A stretch of DNA of 64,000 nucleotides from Kaistella haifensis DSM 19056 (lineage in GTDB: Bacteria; Bacteroidota; Bacteroidia; Flavobacteriales; Weeksellaceae), in assembly GCF_000735695.2 (NCBI RefSeq), contig NZ_JASZ02000007.1, forward strand, positions 21,678-85,677, given 5' to 3'. Position 1 is the first letter of the stretch. Each line of letters opens with the position of its first letter. The notes under the pieces were generated by a model. It was not told where the DNA came from. It saw only the letters and a program-made list of their open reading frames with translations, and searched no databases. Shown in pieces: positions 1 through 8,729 of the stretch. The translations under genes were made by a program, and so were the position numbers.

Positions 1-2
1 AG

Positions 3-842
3 TTTGTCGGGATGGGGAAAGAATTATACGATTCCCGTAAAGACATCAAAGACCTGATGGAATCTGCCAATGATATTTTAGGTTTCGACATCGTTTCCAC
101 CATGTTTAAAGGAACGGATGAAGATCTGAAAAAAACTGAGGTTACCCAACCTTCTATTTTTATCCATTCAGTTGCCGTATTGAAAATCGTCAACGGACAA
201 GGCGCACAAATGGTTGCAGGACATTCTCTTGGTGAATTTTCTGCTTTGGTTGCCAATGGAGTTTTGTCTTTTGAAGATGGTTTAAGATTGGTTGCTGCGC
301 GTGCAAATGCGATGCAGGAAGCATGTGACGCACACCCAAGTTCTATGGCTGCTATTTTAGGCCTTCCAGACGAAAAAGTAGAAGAAATTTGCCAATCCAT
401 CAATGGAATTGTGGTTCCTGCAAATTATAACTGTCCGGGACAATTGGTAATTTCCGGAGAAACTGCAGCAGTTGAAGAAGCTTGCGTAAAATTGAAAGAA
501 GCGGGTGCGAAACGCGCTTTGATGCTACCAGTAAACGGAGCGTTCCATTCCCCATTGATGCAGCCAGCCCAAGAAAAACTGGCCGCGGCGATTGAAAAAA
601 CCAAATTCCGAAATCCTACCATTCCGGTTTATCAAAATATTACCACAACTGCCGTATCGGATCCGGAGGAAATTAAACAAAATTTGATCAAACAACTTAC
701 AGGGCCTGTAAAATGGACCCAGTCTGTTCAAAATATGATCAAAGACGGAGCTACCACTTTCATCGAAGTAGGTCCTGGAAAAACTTTGCAAGGTTTGATT
801 AAGAAAATCAACAGCGAAGTAGGCGCTTCAACCGCAATTTAA
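3..842 (+). CDS. fabD: Malonyl-CoA:ACP transacylase, 5'-truncated by window edge
   Basis: FabD moves the malonyl group from CoA to acyl carrier protein, supplying the extender unit for cytoplasmic type II fatty acid synthesis. The frame is open to the window edge and reads FVGMGKELYD at the start, which matches the usual N-terminal QFVGMG stretch of FabD, so roughly ten residues are missing upstream. The nucleophile motif GHSLGEFSAL is at about 220-249, and the catalytic histidine region NGAFHSPLM is at about 535-560. The C-terminal EVGPGKTLQGLIKKI is also typical. The next gene begins 10 bp downstream on the same strand and is probably co-transcribed. The identification is secure; only the true start is not visible. 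Confidence 0.95.
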   Translation, partial: FVGMGKELYDSRKDIKDLMESANDILGFDIVSTMFKGTDEDLKKTEVTQPSIFIHSVAVLKIVNGQGAQMVAGHSLGEFSALVANGVLSFEDGLRLVAARANAMQEACDAHPSSMAAILGLPDEKVEEICQSINGIVVPANYNCPGQLVISGETAAVEEACVKLKEAGAKRALMLPVNGAFHSPLMQPAQEKLAAAIEKTKFRNPTIPVYQNITTTAVSDPEEIKQNLIKQLTGPVKWTQSVQNMIKDGATTFIEVGPGKTLQGLIKKINSEVGASTAI

Positions 843-852
843 TTAAAAAAGA

Positions 853-1758
853 ATGGGTCAACTATTTTCACCAGGAAAATTATTGCTCACTTCCGAATAT
901 ACCGTTTTAGACGGAGCTTTAGCTCTTGCCGTACCTACAAAATGGGGGCAAGAGTTTTTTTTTGAATCCAGTGATGATGTAAAATCTGAAGTGGTTTGGG
1001 AAGCTTATCACCAAGATCAATTGTGGCTTTATGCCAAGATCAATTATCAAACCTGGGAAATTCTCGATAGCAATTTGGAGCAACCGGCAACATTCGTGGT
1101 AAAAGTTCTTCAGAACGTTCAGCGCCTTTCTGCGAAGGTTTTTCAAGGAGATGAATCGTATTTTTTGAAAACCAATCTTCAATTTCCTGCAGATTATGGT
1201 TTAGGAAGCAGCTCAACTTTGATGAATAATCTTGCCGAATGGGCAGAAATCGATGCTTATACACTCAACGAACTGAGTTTGGGAGGAAGCGGTTACGATA
1301 TCGCTGTTGCCAAAGAAAAATCTGCGCTTCTTTATCAAATTACCGGTCAACAGCGTCTTGTACGAACTATTCACTTTTCCCCTTCTTTCAAAGATGATCT
1401 CATATTTATTCATCTCAATCATAAGCAAGACAGCCGAAAAGGTATTCAACATTATCGTTCGAAGCAAAAATCGCAACAACTTATTGATGAATTTTCTGAG
1501 CTGACAAAGGCCGTAATTAAAGCACAAGATTTAGAAAATTTTTCACAATTGATGACCTTGCACGAAGAAAAACTTTCAGATTTTCTCGGAATTCAAACGG
1601 TGAAAGAAAAATATTTCGAAAACTGTCCTGTTTTTGTCAAAAGTTTGGGCGCATGGGGTGGCGATTTCGTGATGAGTACTAAATTTTCGTGTTTTGAGGA
1701 CTATTTTTCGGGAAAAGGTTTTAACAGTATTTTTTCTTGGTCAGATTTAATTTTTTGA
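853..1758 (+). CDS. GYDIA-type GHMP family kinase
   Basis: This is a 301-residue protein of the GHMP (galacto-, homoserine, mevalonate, phosphomevalonate) kinase superfamily. Near the N-terminus it has PGKLLLTSEYTVLDGALALA, the usual substrate-side opening. A glycine/serine-rich phosphate loop, YGLGSSSTL, is at about residues 116-124, and the SGYDIA motif that names the subgroup follows at about 145-150. Bacteroidota carry such proteins as mevalonate-kinase-like enzymes, but the substrate cannot be read from the sequence. It starts 10 bp after fabD, which suggests a shared transcript. It is shorter than many mevalonate kinases but looks intact. Confidence 0.85.
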   Translation: MGQLFSPGKLLLTSEYTVLDGALALAVPTKWGQEFFFESSDDVKSEVVWEAYHQDQLWLYAKINYQTWEILDSNLEQPATFVVKVLQNVQRLSAKVFQGDESYFLKTNLQFPADYGLGSSSTLMNNLAEWAEIDAYTLNELSLGGSGYDIAVAKEKSALLYQITGQQRLVRTIHFSPSFKDDLIFIHLNHKQDSRKGIQHYRSKQKSQQLIDEFSELTKAVIKAQDLENFSQLMTLHEEKLSDFLGIQTVKEKYFENCPVFVKSLGAWGGDFVMSTKFSCFEDYFSGKGFNSIFSWSDLIF

Positions 1759-1823
1759 TAATCAGTATTTTACAACTTTTTATTTTTCTTGCGAATTCTG
1801 ATGAATATCACTATTTTTAAAAC

Positions 1824-1853
1824 ATCATTAATGATCATTAATGATTAAATTTG
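1824..1853 (+). promoter_or_regulatory. pckA promoter -7 element abutting a 22-bp palindrome
   Basis: A perfect 22-bp palindrome (ATCATTAATGA and its mirror half) occupies 1824-1845. It is directly followed by TAAATTTG at 1846-1853, a match to the Bacteroidota -7 element TAnnTTTG. No clear TTTG -33 element is visible, because the palindrome fills that spacer. The pckA start codon is 43 bp downstream. The placement suggests an operator overlapping the promoter; the regulator is unknown. Confidence 0.5.
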
Positions 1854-1896
1854 TTTTTCAATGAAAAAATCAGAAAATCAGAAATAAAAAGTCGTT

Positions 1897-3501
1897 ATGA
1901 AGAATATTAAAATTATTCAACAATTAGATGGTTTAGGAATTACAGGTTACCAAGAAGTAGTGTATAATCCTACTTACGAGCAGCTATTCAAAGCCGAAAT
2001 GTCCACCAAAAATAAAGGCTACGAAAAAGGAGCTTTAACAGAATCAGGAGCAGTAGCGGTAAAAACAGGTATTTTCACCGGTAGATCTCCAAAGGATCGG
2101 TATATCGTAAAGGATGAGGTGACCAAAGACACCATTTATTGGGACGGTAAAGTTAATCAACCTACGACTCCTGAAATCTTCGAAAGCTGCAAAGAATTGG
2201 TTTTGAAACAGCTTTCTACTTCCAAGAAAATATATGTGGTAGATGCTTTCTGCGGAACCAACCCAGATACTAGGCTGAAAGTTCGTTTCGTGATGGAAGT
2301 TGCTTGGCAAGCTCATTTCGTTACCAATATGTTTATTCGTCCTTCAAATTATGAATTAGAAAACTTCGGTGAACCAGATTTCATCGTGATGAACGGATCA
2401 AAAACCACTAATCCAAACTGGAAAGAGCAAGGTCTAAACTCGGAGAACTTCGTGATGTTTAACCTAACCCAAAAAATCCAAATCATTGGAGGAACTTGGT
2501 ACGGTGGAGAAATGAAAAAAGGAATGTTTGCGATGATGAACTATTACCTTCCATTGAGAGGTATGGCATCCATGCACTGTTCTGCAAACGTAGGTGAAGA
2601 AGGTGATGTTGCTTTGTTTTTCGGACTTTCCGGAACCGGTAAAACTACGCTCTCTGCTGATCCAAAAAGATATTTGATAGGTGATGATGAGCACGGTTGG
2701 GACAATAATGGTGTTTTCAACTTCGAAGGCGGTTGTTATGCTAAAGTAATCGATCTAACTGAAGAGAAAGAACCGGACATTTTTAAAGCAATCCGTCGTG
2801 ATTCCCTTTTAGAAAACGTTGTAGTGAACGAATATGGAGAACCCGATTATACCGATAATTCCATTACCGAAAATACCCGAGTTTCTTATCCGATTTATCA
2901 TATTAATAAAATCGTGTTACCTTCGAAAGCTGGTCACGCGAAAAAAATCGTTTATTTATCGGCGGATGCATTTGGAGTTCTGCCTCCTGTTTCTATTCTT
3001 GACGAAGATCAGGCGCAGTACCACTTCCTTTGCGGTTATACCTCTAAATTGGCAGGAACCGAAAGAGGAATCACTGAACCAGAACCATCATTCTCTCCTG
3101 CATTTGGGGAAGCATTTTTAACATTGCACCCAACCATGTATTCCAAAACATTAATCGGGAAGATGAAAGAGCACGGTGCGAAAGCATATCTAGTTAATAC
3201 CGGATGGAACGGTACCGGAAAAAGAATTTCATTGAAAGATACCCGTGCGATTATCGATGCAATTATTGATGGATCAATCGATCAAGCAGAAAGAACGACG
3301 GTTCCGATTATGAACCTTGAAATTCCGAAATCTTTAGCCAATGTAACGGAAGGAATCCTTGATCCAAGAGATACTTACGATAATGTTTCAGATTGGGAAA
3401 CAAAAGCAAAAGATCTGGCCGGACGTTATATTAAAAACTTCGAACAATACTGCAATACAGAAGAAGGGAACAGGTTGGTTGCTGCAGGCCCACAACTTTA
3501 A
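1897..3501 (+). CDS. pckA: Phosphoenolpyruvate carboxykinase (ATP)
   Basis: PckA converts oxaloacetate and ATP to phosphoenolpyruvate, CO2 and ADP, the first committed step of gluconeogenesis, in the cytoplasm. The 534-residue length is normal for the ATP-dependent family. The kinase-1a loop [13 protein letters not shown] lies at about residues 242-254. The metal-binding kinase-2 region GDDEHGWD follows at about 262-269. The substrate region [10 protein letters not shown] is at about residue 60. The C-terminal [13 protein letters not shown] is also typical. It stands alone, preceded by a palindromic regulatory candidate and followed by a strong terminator. The call is secure. Confidence 0.97.
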   Translation: MKNIKIIQQLDGLGITGYQEVVYNPTYEQLFKAEMSTKNKGYEKGALTESGAVAVKTGIFTGRSPKDRYIVKDEVTKDTIYWDGKVNQPTTPEIFESCKELVLKQLSTSKKIYVVDAFCGTNPDTRLKVRFVMEVAWQAHFVTNMFIRPSNYELENFGEPDFIVMNGSKTTNPNWKEQGLNSENFVMFNLTQKIQIIGGTWYGGEMKKGMFAMMNYYLPLRGMASMHCSANVGEEGDVALFFGLSGTGKTTLSADPKRYLIGDDEHGWDNNGVFNFEGGCYAKVIDLTEEKEPDIFKAIRRDSLLENVVVNEYGEPDYTDNSITENTRVSYPIYHINKIVLPSKAGHAKKIVYLSADAFGVLPPVSILDEDQAQYHFLCGYTSKLAGTERGITEPEPSFSPAFGEAFLTLHPTMYSKTLIGKMKEHGAKAYLVNTGWNGTGKRISLKDTRAIIDAIIDGSIDQAERTTVPIMNLEIPKSLANVTEGILDPRDTYDNVSDWETKAKDLAGRYIKNFEQYCNTEEGNRLVAAGPQL

Positions 3502-3523
3502 TTTTTAATTGTTTTGTACAAAG

Positions 3524-3557
3524 ATTCCCCTAGTTATCGTAGCTAGGGGAATTTTTT
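3524..3557 (+). terminator. Intrinsic terminator after pckA
   Basis: A 10-bp perfect stem (ATTCCCCTAG pairing with CTAGGGGAAT) with a 9-nt loop is followed by a T run. It lies 22 bp after the pckA stop codon. Confidence 0.9.
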
Positions 3558-3634
3558 GATGATTTTTATTCAGCTAAAAGAGCGGTAAAAATAAACATAG
3601 TAAAGTCCATAAAAAACGTGCCTATTTTTACAGA

Positions 3635-3698
3635 GTTTCATGCCTATGAAACTGCAGTATCAGTCTGAAGAAACTTGTGTTTCATGCCTATGAAACTG
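3635..3698. repeat. Two identical 20-bp palindromic repeats in an intergenic region
   Basis: The 20-mer GTTTCATGCCTATGAAACTG occurs at 3635-3654 and again at 3679-3698, separated by 24 bp. Each copy contains a perfect inverted repeat, GTTTCAT and ATGAAAC, around a 4-nt centre. The rest of the 3560-4117 interval is AT-rich and holds no gene that I can support. Confidence 0.7.
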
Positions 3699-4117
3699 AA
3701 CCTAAAATTTAAGGAAGAATGAAAGCAATAAGAACAAGAAAAATTTTGTAAAGAGATGGTAAGAAATCTTGTCCTTTACCACTCAAAAATACTGCTTTAT
3801 TGGAATAATGATACTAATATAGGAATTATTTTTGGGATGGCAAAATGTTTTTTGAAATAATAGAGCAATAATTAAAACTAATTCATTTATATGTTGTTCG
3901 GTGAAAGTTCAATAAGGAATTTATGATTCTACCATCAGATTCTACTTCCCCGTAAAATTACCTTATTTACTAAACGTTGATACCTCCAACAATTAATAAA
4001 ACCAAATGTTATCACCATTAAATAGTTTTTGTTTATAACATTCCTCAGAAATATTCTTATAAAATAGTATTACCAAAAATTGTGTGTGTAAAACATCTTT
4101 ATTAATATTGCGTTAGT

Positions 4118-6883
4118 ATGTCGAAAAAAAAAGATTTCAATAAGTTAGGGTTGGGAAAAATTTTCCGAGTGATATTTCTTTTGCTTTTTCTGATGACGGC
4201 GTGTAAAGAGGAGGGTAGAAACAATTCGGATAAGATTGTAATCGGTTTTTCACAAGGGTTGGGCAACCATCCATGGCGGGAAGCTATGAACCATTCTATG
4301 GAAATTCAAGCCTCTCTACACTCTAATGTAAGTTTAAAGATATCCAAAGCTGAAAATTCTGTAAAAAAACAGATTGCGGATATTCAGAAAATGATAAATG
4401 ATAATGTGGATGCCATTATTATTTCTCCAATCGAACCTGATTCGATTGTTCCCATTGTTAAAAAAGCCCACGCTAGAAAAATACCGGTAATTCTAGTGGA
4501 TAGAAAAATAAATTCTTCAAGTTACACTACCTATATTGGCGCTGACAATGAGGAAATTGGAAAAGAAGCAGCCAATTATATTCTTTCTGATTCGAAAATC
4601 GAAAAAAAGGTTATTGAAATCAAAGGTGATGATAACTCCTCTCCAACGGTAGAAAGAAGTAGAGGCTTTCAAAATACTATTAGAAATAATCCCAATACTC
4701 ATCTTATAAAATCTTTCAAAGGACTTCCTGTAGACTCATTCAGAAAAACGCTGGATTCCTTAGGGAATCAAAGTTTATATGTTTTTGCTTTTAATGATGA
4801 ACTTGCAGCTATTGCATGGCAGGTTGCTCGGAGTGCAGGCTTAGAAAATCAGATTAAGTTTATTGGTGTCGATGGGCTCAATACTAAGGACGGAGGCATA
4901 CAGATGGTTTTGGATGGAAAATTCAACGTAACTATTTTATATCCGACTGGAGGACCAGAAGCTATTGAAACCGCAATAAAAATCTTTGATGGACAAATAC
5001 CTCCCAAAAGAATCAAACTTAACTCGACCGTAATTGACAGGTTCAATGCAGAGATTATGCGTAATCAGTTTGACAAGATTATTGAACAACAAGGGGTGAT
5101 CGAAAACCAAGTGAATGCTGTAAAAAAACAGACACAACTATATTCTTCGCAAAAAGAATTGTTTCGGTGGTCGGTAATTTTGTTGACTTTGATGTTTTGT
5201 CTTATCGCTTATGCAATCTATCTAATCCACGCCATTAAAATTAAAAATAAGCAACTTATTTTAACCAATGAGAGGGTTACCATACAACGTAATCAGATTG
5301 AAAAAATTGCAGATGAACTGAAGGAAAGCAACGATGCAAGAGTGAACTTCTTCACCGGGATGTCCCACGAATTCAAAACACCTTTAACGCTGATTTTGAG
5401 CTCTTTGGAATCTTTAAAAGAAAACATTATCCAAAAAGGATCCAAACCATCCTACGAAATAGAACTCATCAGTAAAAATTCTAATAGATTGCTTCGTTTG
5501 ATCGATAATCTTTTGGATTTTAGAAAAATAGAAAACAAAACTTTTAATCTTCGGGTTTCAAAAACCAATGTTTATGATTTTACCTTTGGTATTTTTAGGG
5601 ATTTTGAGAATGAAGCCAAAAAACGAAATATCAAGTTTGAAATTCACGCTTCCAATAAAAAAATAGAGCTCTATATCGATCGCAATTTGATGGATAAGGT
5701 TTATTTCAACCTTTTATCCAACGCCTTTAAATTTACGCCAGACAACGGAAAAATTGAAATATCCATTCAGGAGAAGGGAAATCAGGTGGTCATTATCTTT
5801 AAAGATAACGGCATAGGAATTCCGGAAAAAGAAATTGGCAGTGTATTCGAGCCCTATTTTAAAGGATCGAATAACCGAAAAAACAGTTCGGGAATCGGGT
5901 TGCACCTTAGTCGTCAGTTTATTGATTTACATCTCGGAAAAATCGAAGTTCACTCTTTTCAGGGAACTGAGTTTGTTATAAGTCTTTTCAAAGGAAATAA
6001 GCATTTCAATGAAGACCAAATGATAAAAGAAGCCAGCGTTATAAATGCCGAATTACTTGCGAAAGATTCTGGTTTTACGGGATTGGAAGAAGAGGTCTTT
6101 GAGTCAGTGCAGGATAATGGAGAGCGTTATTCATTGCTATTAATAGAAGATAATACTGATTTGTCATTTTTCTTGGGTAATAAACTGAAAACAGAATTTG
6201 ATGTCAGTACATCCGACGGAACAGATGCTGTTGAAAAAGCCGTCGGAGAAATTCCAGATATTATTGTATGCGATGTGAATCTCCCGGATAAAAATGGATT
6301 TGAAATCTGCGAAATTCTTAAAAACGATTTAAGGACATCGCATATTCCGATTATTTTACTCACCGCACTTGATAATAAAGAATCTTATCTTCAGGGTCTG
6401 AAATCAGGAGTTGATCTTTATCTTACCAAACCTTTCAGCTATCCAATTTTAGTACAATCTCTTCGAGGTATGCTCTACAACCGTGAAAAATTGCGCTATT
6501 ATTATACTCATCATATTGGAAATATTATCGACAGGAAGTCTTTTGGAAGTATCGAACAGAATTTTGTTAATAAATTAAATCAAATCATAAAAGACAACAT
6601 TGATAATGCTGATTTTTCAGTAGAAGACCTAGCAGATTATCTCAATATATCCAGAATCCAGCTCTACAGAAAGATCAAGGCGATTTTTGATGTGAATGTA
6701 AGTGATTATATTAACAATATCCGTTTGGAACAGGCTAGATCGATGTTGCAAAATTCTGAACTTACGATTTCGGAAGTAGCCTATAAGAACGGCTTCTCAT
6801 CACCAAATTATTTTTCAACTGTATTTAAGAATAAGTTTGGATTGTCGCCGAATGCTTTCAGGAAAAGTATGGGTAAGGAGTAG
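4118..6883 (+). CDS. Hybrid two-component system regulator with periplasmic sugar-binding domain
   Basis: This 921-residue one-protein signalling system probably senses fructose or short fructans and activates the operon downstream. Domains in order: an N-terminal hydrophobic signal with a lipobox-like TAC (Cys29); a LacI/ribose-type periplasmic binding domain at about 38-320; one membrane helix at about 351-372; a histidine kinase with MSHEFKTPL (His417) and an ATPase domain with DNGIGIPE and SGIGLHLSRQ (about 525-625); a receiver domain with the phospho-acceptor Asp719 in VCDVNLPD and the conserved TKPF lysine near 771; and a C-terminal AraC-type HTH at about 820-921. This architecture is that of BT1754 of Bacteroides thetaiotaomicron, the known fructose-sensing fructan regulator. 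The ligand here is inferred from that and from the neighbouring GH32 and fructokinase genes. Confidence 0.93.
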   Translation: MSKKKDFNKLGLGKIFRVIFLLLFLMTACKEEGRNNSDKIVIGFSQGLGNHPWREAMNHSMEIQASLHSNVSLKISKAENSVKKQIADIQKMINDNVDAIIISPIEPDSIVPIVKKAHARKIPVILVDRKINSSSYTTYIGADNEEIGKEAANYILSDSKIEKKVIEIKGDDNSSPTVERSRGFQNTIRNNPNTHLIKSFKGLPVDSFRKTLDSLGNQSLYVFAFNDELAAIAWQVARSAGLENQIKFIGVDGLNTKDGGIQMVLDGKFNVTILYPTGGPEAIETAIKIFDGQIPPKRIKLNSTVIDRFNAEIMRNQFDKIIEQQGVIENQVNAVKKQTQLYSSQKELFRWSVILLTLMFCLIAYAIYLIHAIKIKNKQLILTNERVTIQRNQIEKIADELKESNDARVNFFTGMSHEFKTPLTLILSSLESLKENIIQKGSKPSYEIELISKNSNRLLRLIDNLLDFRKIENKTFNLRVSKTNVYDFTFGIFRDFENEAKKRNIKFEIHASNKKIELYIDRNLMDKVYFNLLSNAFKFTPDNGKIEISIQEKGNQVVIIFKDNGIGIPEKEIGSVFEPYFKGSNNRKNSSGIGLHLSRQFIDLHLGKIEVHSFQGTEFVISLFKGNKHFNEDQMIKEASVINAELLAKDSGFTGLEEEVFESVQDNGERYSLLLIEDNTDLSFFLGNKLKTEFDVSTSDGTDAVEKAVGEIPDIIVCDVNLPDKNGFEICEILKNDLRTSHIPIILLTALDNKESYLQGLKSGVDLYLTKPFSYPILVQSLRGMLYNREKLRYYYTHHIGNIIDRKSFGSIEQNFVNKLNQIIKDNIDNADFSVEDLADYLNISRIQLYRKIKAIFDVNVSDYINNIRLEQARSMLQNSELTISEVAYKNGFSSPNYFSTVFKNKFGLSPNAFRKSMGKE

Positions 6884-7365
6884 TTTACTAACTACTTTAA
6901 AGCCGATTTTATACTTTTAAAAAAATCGAAAACAGATATTCTTCTTTCTTAACTATCATCATTTCTTCGATGGTAATTAACTTTAACTATATCATCATTT
7001 ACGAAATCTCCGATGTAATCTTTCTTGATTTTGAATTGTTTCTTACAAGTTTAAAAAAAATGTATACTTCTAATACATTCAAATTAAGCAGCTGTATATC
7101 AATTCAGGGATAAGTTGTTAGAATATTATTCTTAAATCTACCTAATTGCACCCGAAAACCTGTAACAATTTTATATGATGATGTTACATTTTCGAAATAC
7201 AATCAAAATTTTCATTAACGATTGTTTATTTAAGTATTTGATTTTAAGGTAATTGAATTTATTTAATAAATAATTAACGGTCTCTTAATCTTTTGTTACA
7301 TAATTAGATACCTGAATTGCCATCTAAGAATATATTAGCCACAAACAAATACATATTTTTAACAG
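6884..7365 (+). promoter_or_regulatory. Regulatory gap between sensor gene and fructan operon
   Basis: This 482-bp AT-rich interval has no gene I can support and must hold the promoter of the operon starting at 7366. Three copies of TGTTACA stand out: reversed at 7161-7167, forward at 7182-7188 and forward at 7294-7300. They are candidate binding sites for the AraC domain of the upstream regulator, by position only. No full TTTG / TAnnTTTG promoter pair is clear. Confidence 0.35.
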
Positions 7366-8676
7366 ATGAGCAAAATAATGATGTGGGCTATTACTGCAGC
7401 TTTGGCCGGATTTCTATTCGGATTCGATGTTGTGGTAATTTCCGGAGCCGACAAAAAACTACAGTTGTTATGGAATAGTTCGGATGCCTTCCACGGAGCA
7501 GTAGTGATGGGAATGGCATTGTGGGGAACCGTAATTGGGGCCATCTTCGGTGGCATACCTACCAACAAATGGGGTAGGAAAAAAACACTCCTTGCAATAG
7601 GGATTCTATATACACTTTCCGCAATCGGTTCGGCACTTTCAAATGATCCTTATTTTTTTGCATTTTTCAGGTTTATGGGAGGTCTGGGTGTAGGTGCTTC
7701 TACGATTGCTGCACCAGCGTACATTTCAGAGATCGCACCTGCAAAAGACAGAGGAAGGCTTGTTTCATTATATCAATTTAATATAGTTCTGGGAATTTTG
7801 GTCGCATTTTTTTCTAATTATTTATTAAGCGGAATTGGCGATAATGACTGGCGTTGGATGTTGGGAGTACAAGCAATTCCGGCGATAATCTACACGCTTT
7901 TTGTCATCACCATTCCGGAAAGTCCAAGGTGGTTGATTTCACAATCCAGAGTGGAAGAAGCCAAAAAAGTAATGAAGATTATAAGCCCGGATCAGGATTC
8001 AGAATTGCTGGCCACACAAATGGAGGAAGATTATGCAGACGCACCAAAGGAAAATATTTTTATGAAAAAATATCGCTTTCCTTTAACGCTGGCGTTTCTT
8101 GTGGCGTTCTTTAATCAAATGTCGGGAATTAATGCCTTTTTGTATTATGCACCGAGGATTTTTGGTGAAGCAGGTCTAGGTGAGAAAACGGCACTTCTCA
8201 GTAGTATCGGAATAGGTGTTGTAAATATGGTATTTACTCTGGTTGGCGTGAATCTGATTGACAAAGTAGGGAGAAAAAAACTAATGTTTATTGGATCCAT
8301 AGGATATATTATTTCTCTGGGATTAGTGTCTATGGCATTTTACTTTCATTGGACCGGTTTGGCGATTCCAATCTTCCTTTTCCTGTTCATTGCATCTCAC
8401 GCAATTGGTCAGGGAACTATAATTTGGGTGTTTATATCGGAGATTTTCCCGAATCATCTCCGCGCATCAGGACAGTCTTTTGGTAGCTCTACGCACTGGG
8501 TACTCGCTGCAATTATCCCTTCGCTTATCCCAACCCTATTTTCTACCATTGGGCCAGGAACAGTGTTCCTTGTGTTTACTATCGCTATGGTTTTCCAGTT
8601 GCTTTTCGTCATTTTCATGATGCCAGAAACAAAAGGTACTACCCTTGAAAAATTAAGTAAATCATTATCAAAATAG
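7366..8676 (+). CDS. MFS sugar porter (probable fructose transporter)
   Basis: This is a 436-residue, twelve-helix inner-membrane transporter of the sugar porter branch of the major facilitator superfamily. Family marks are the loop NKWGRKKTL at about residues 67-75, PESPRWL at about 184-190 after helix 6, the second-half repeat DKVGRKKLMF near 305, and PETKGTTLE near the C-terminus. Its place as first gene of a fructan operon, ahead of two GH32 enzymes and a fructokinase, indicates it carries free fructose from periplasm to cytoplasm. Substrate is inferred from context. The next gene begins 53 bp later. Confidence 0.9.
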   Translation: MSKIMMWAITAALAGFLFGFDVVVISGADKKLQLLWNSSDAFHGAVVMGMALWGTVIGAIFGGIPTNKWGRKKTLLAIGILYTLSAIGSALSNDPYFFAFFRFMGGLGVGASTIAAPAYISEIAPAKDRGRLVSLYQFNIVLGILVAFFSNYLLSGIGDNDWRWMLGVQAIPAIIYTLFVITIPESPRWLISQSRVEEAKKVMKIISPDQDSELLATQMEEDYADAPKENIFMKKYRFPLTLAFLVAFFNQMSGINAFLYYAPRIFGEAGLGEKTALLSSIGIGVVNMVFTLVGVNLIDKVGRKKLMFIGSIGYIISLGLVSMAFYFHWTGLAIPIFLFLFIASHAIGQGTIIWVFISEIFPNHLRASGQSFGSSTHWVLAAIIPSLIPTLFSTIGPGTVFLVFTIAMVFQLLFVIFMMPETKGTTLEKLSKSLSK

Positions 8677-8729
8677 TCGGACGTTACATATGGTCTAATA
8701 GTCCAGAAAACAACAACAAAATAATTTCA

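Noticed and set aside
3635..3698. Possible CRISPR array
   Set aside because: Only two 20-bp units with one 24-bp interval, no further repeats and no cas genes anywhere in the window.
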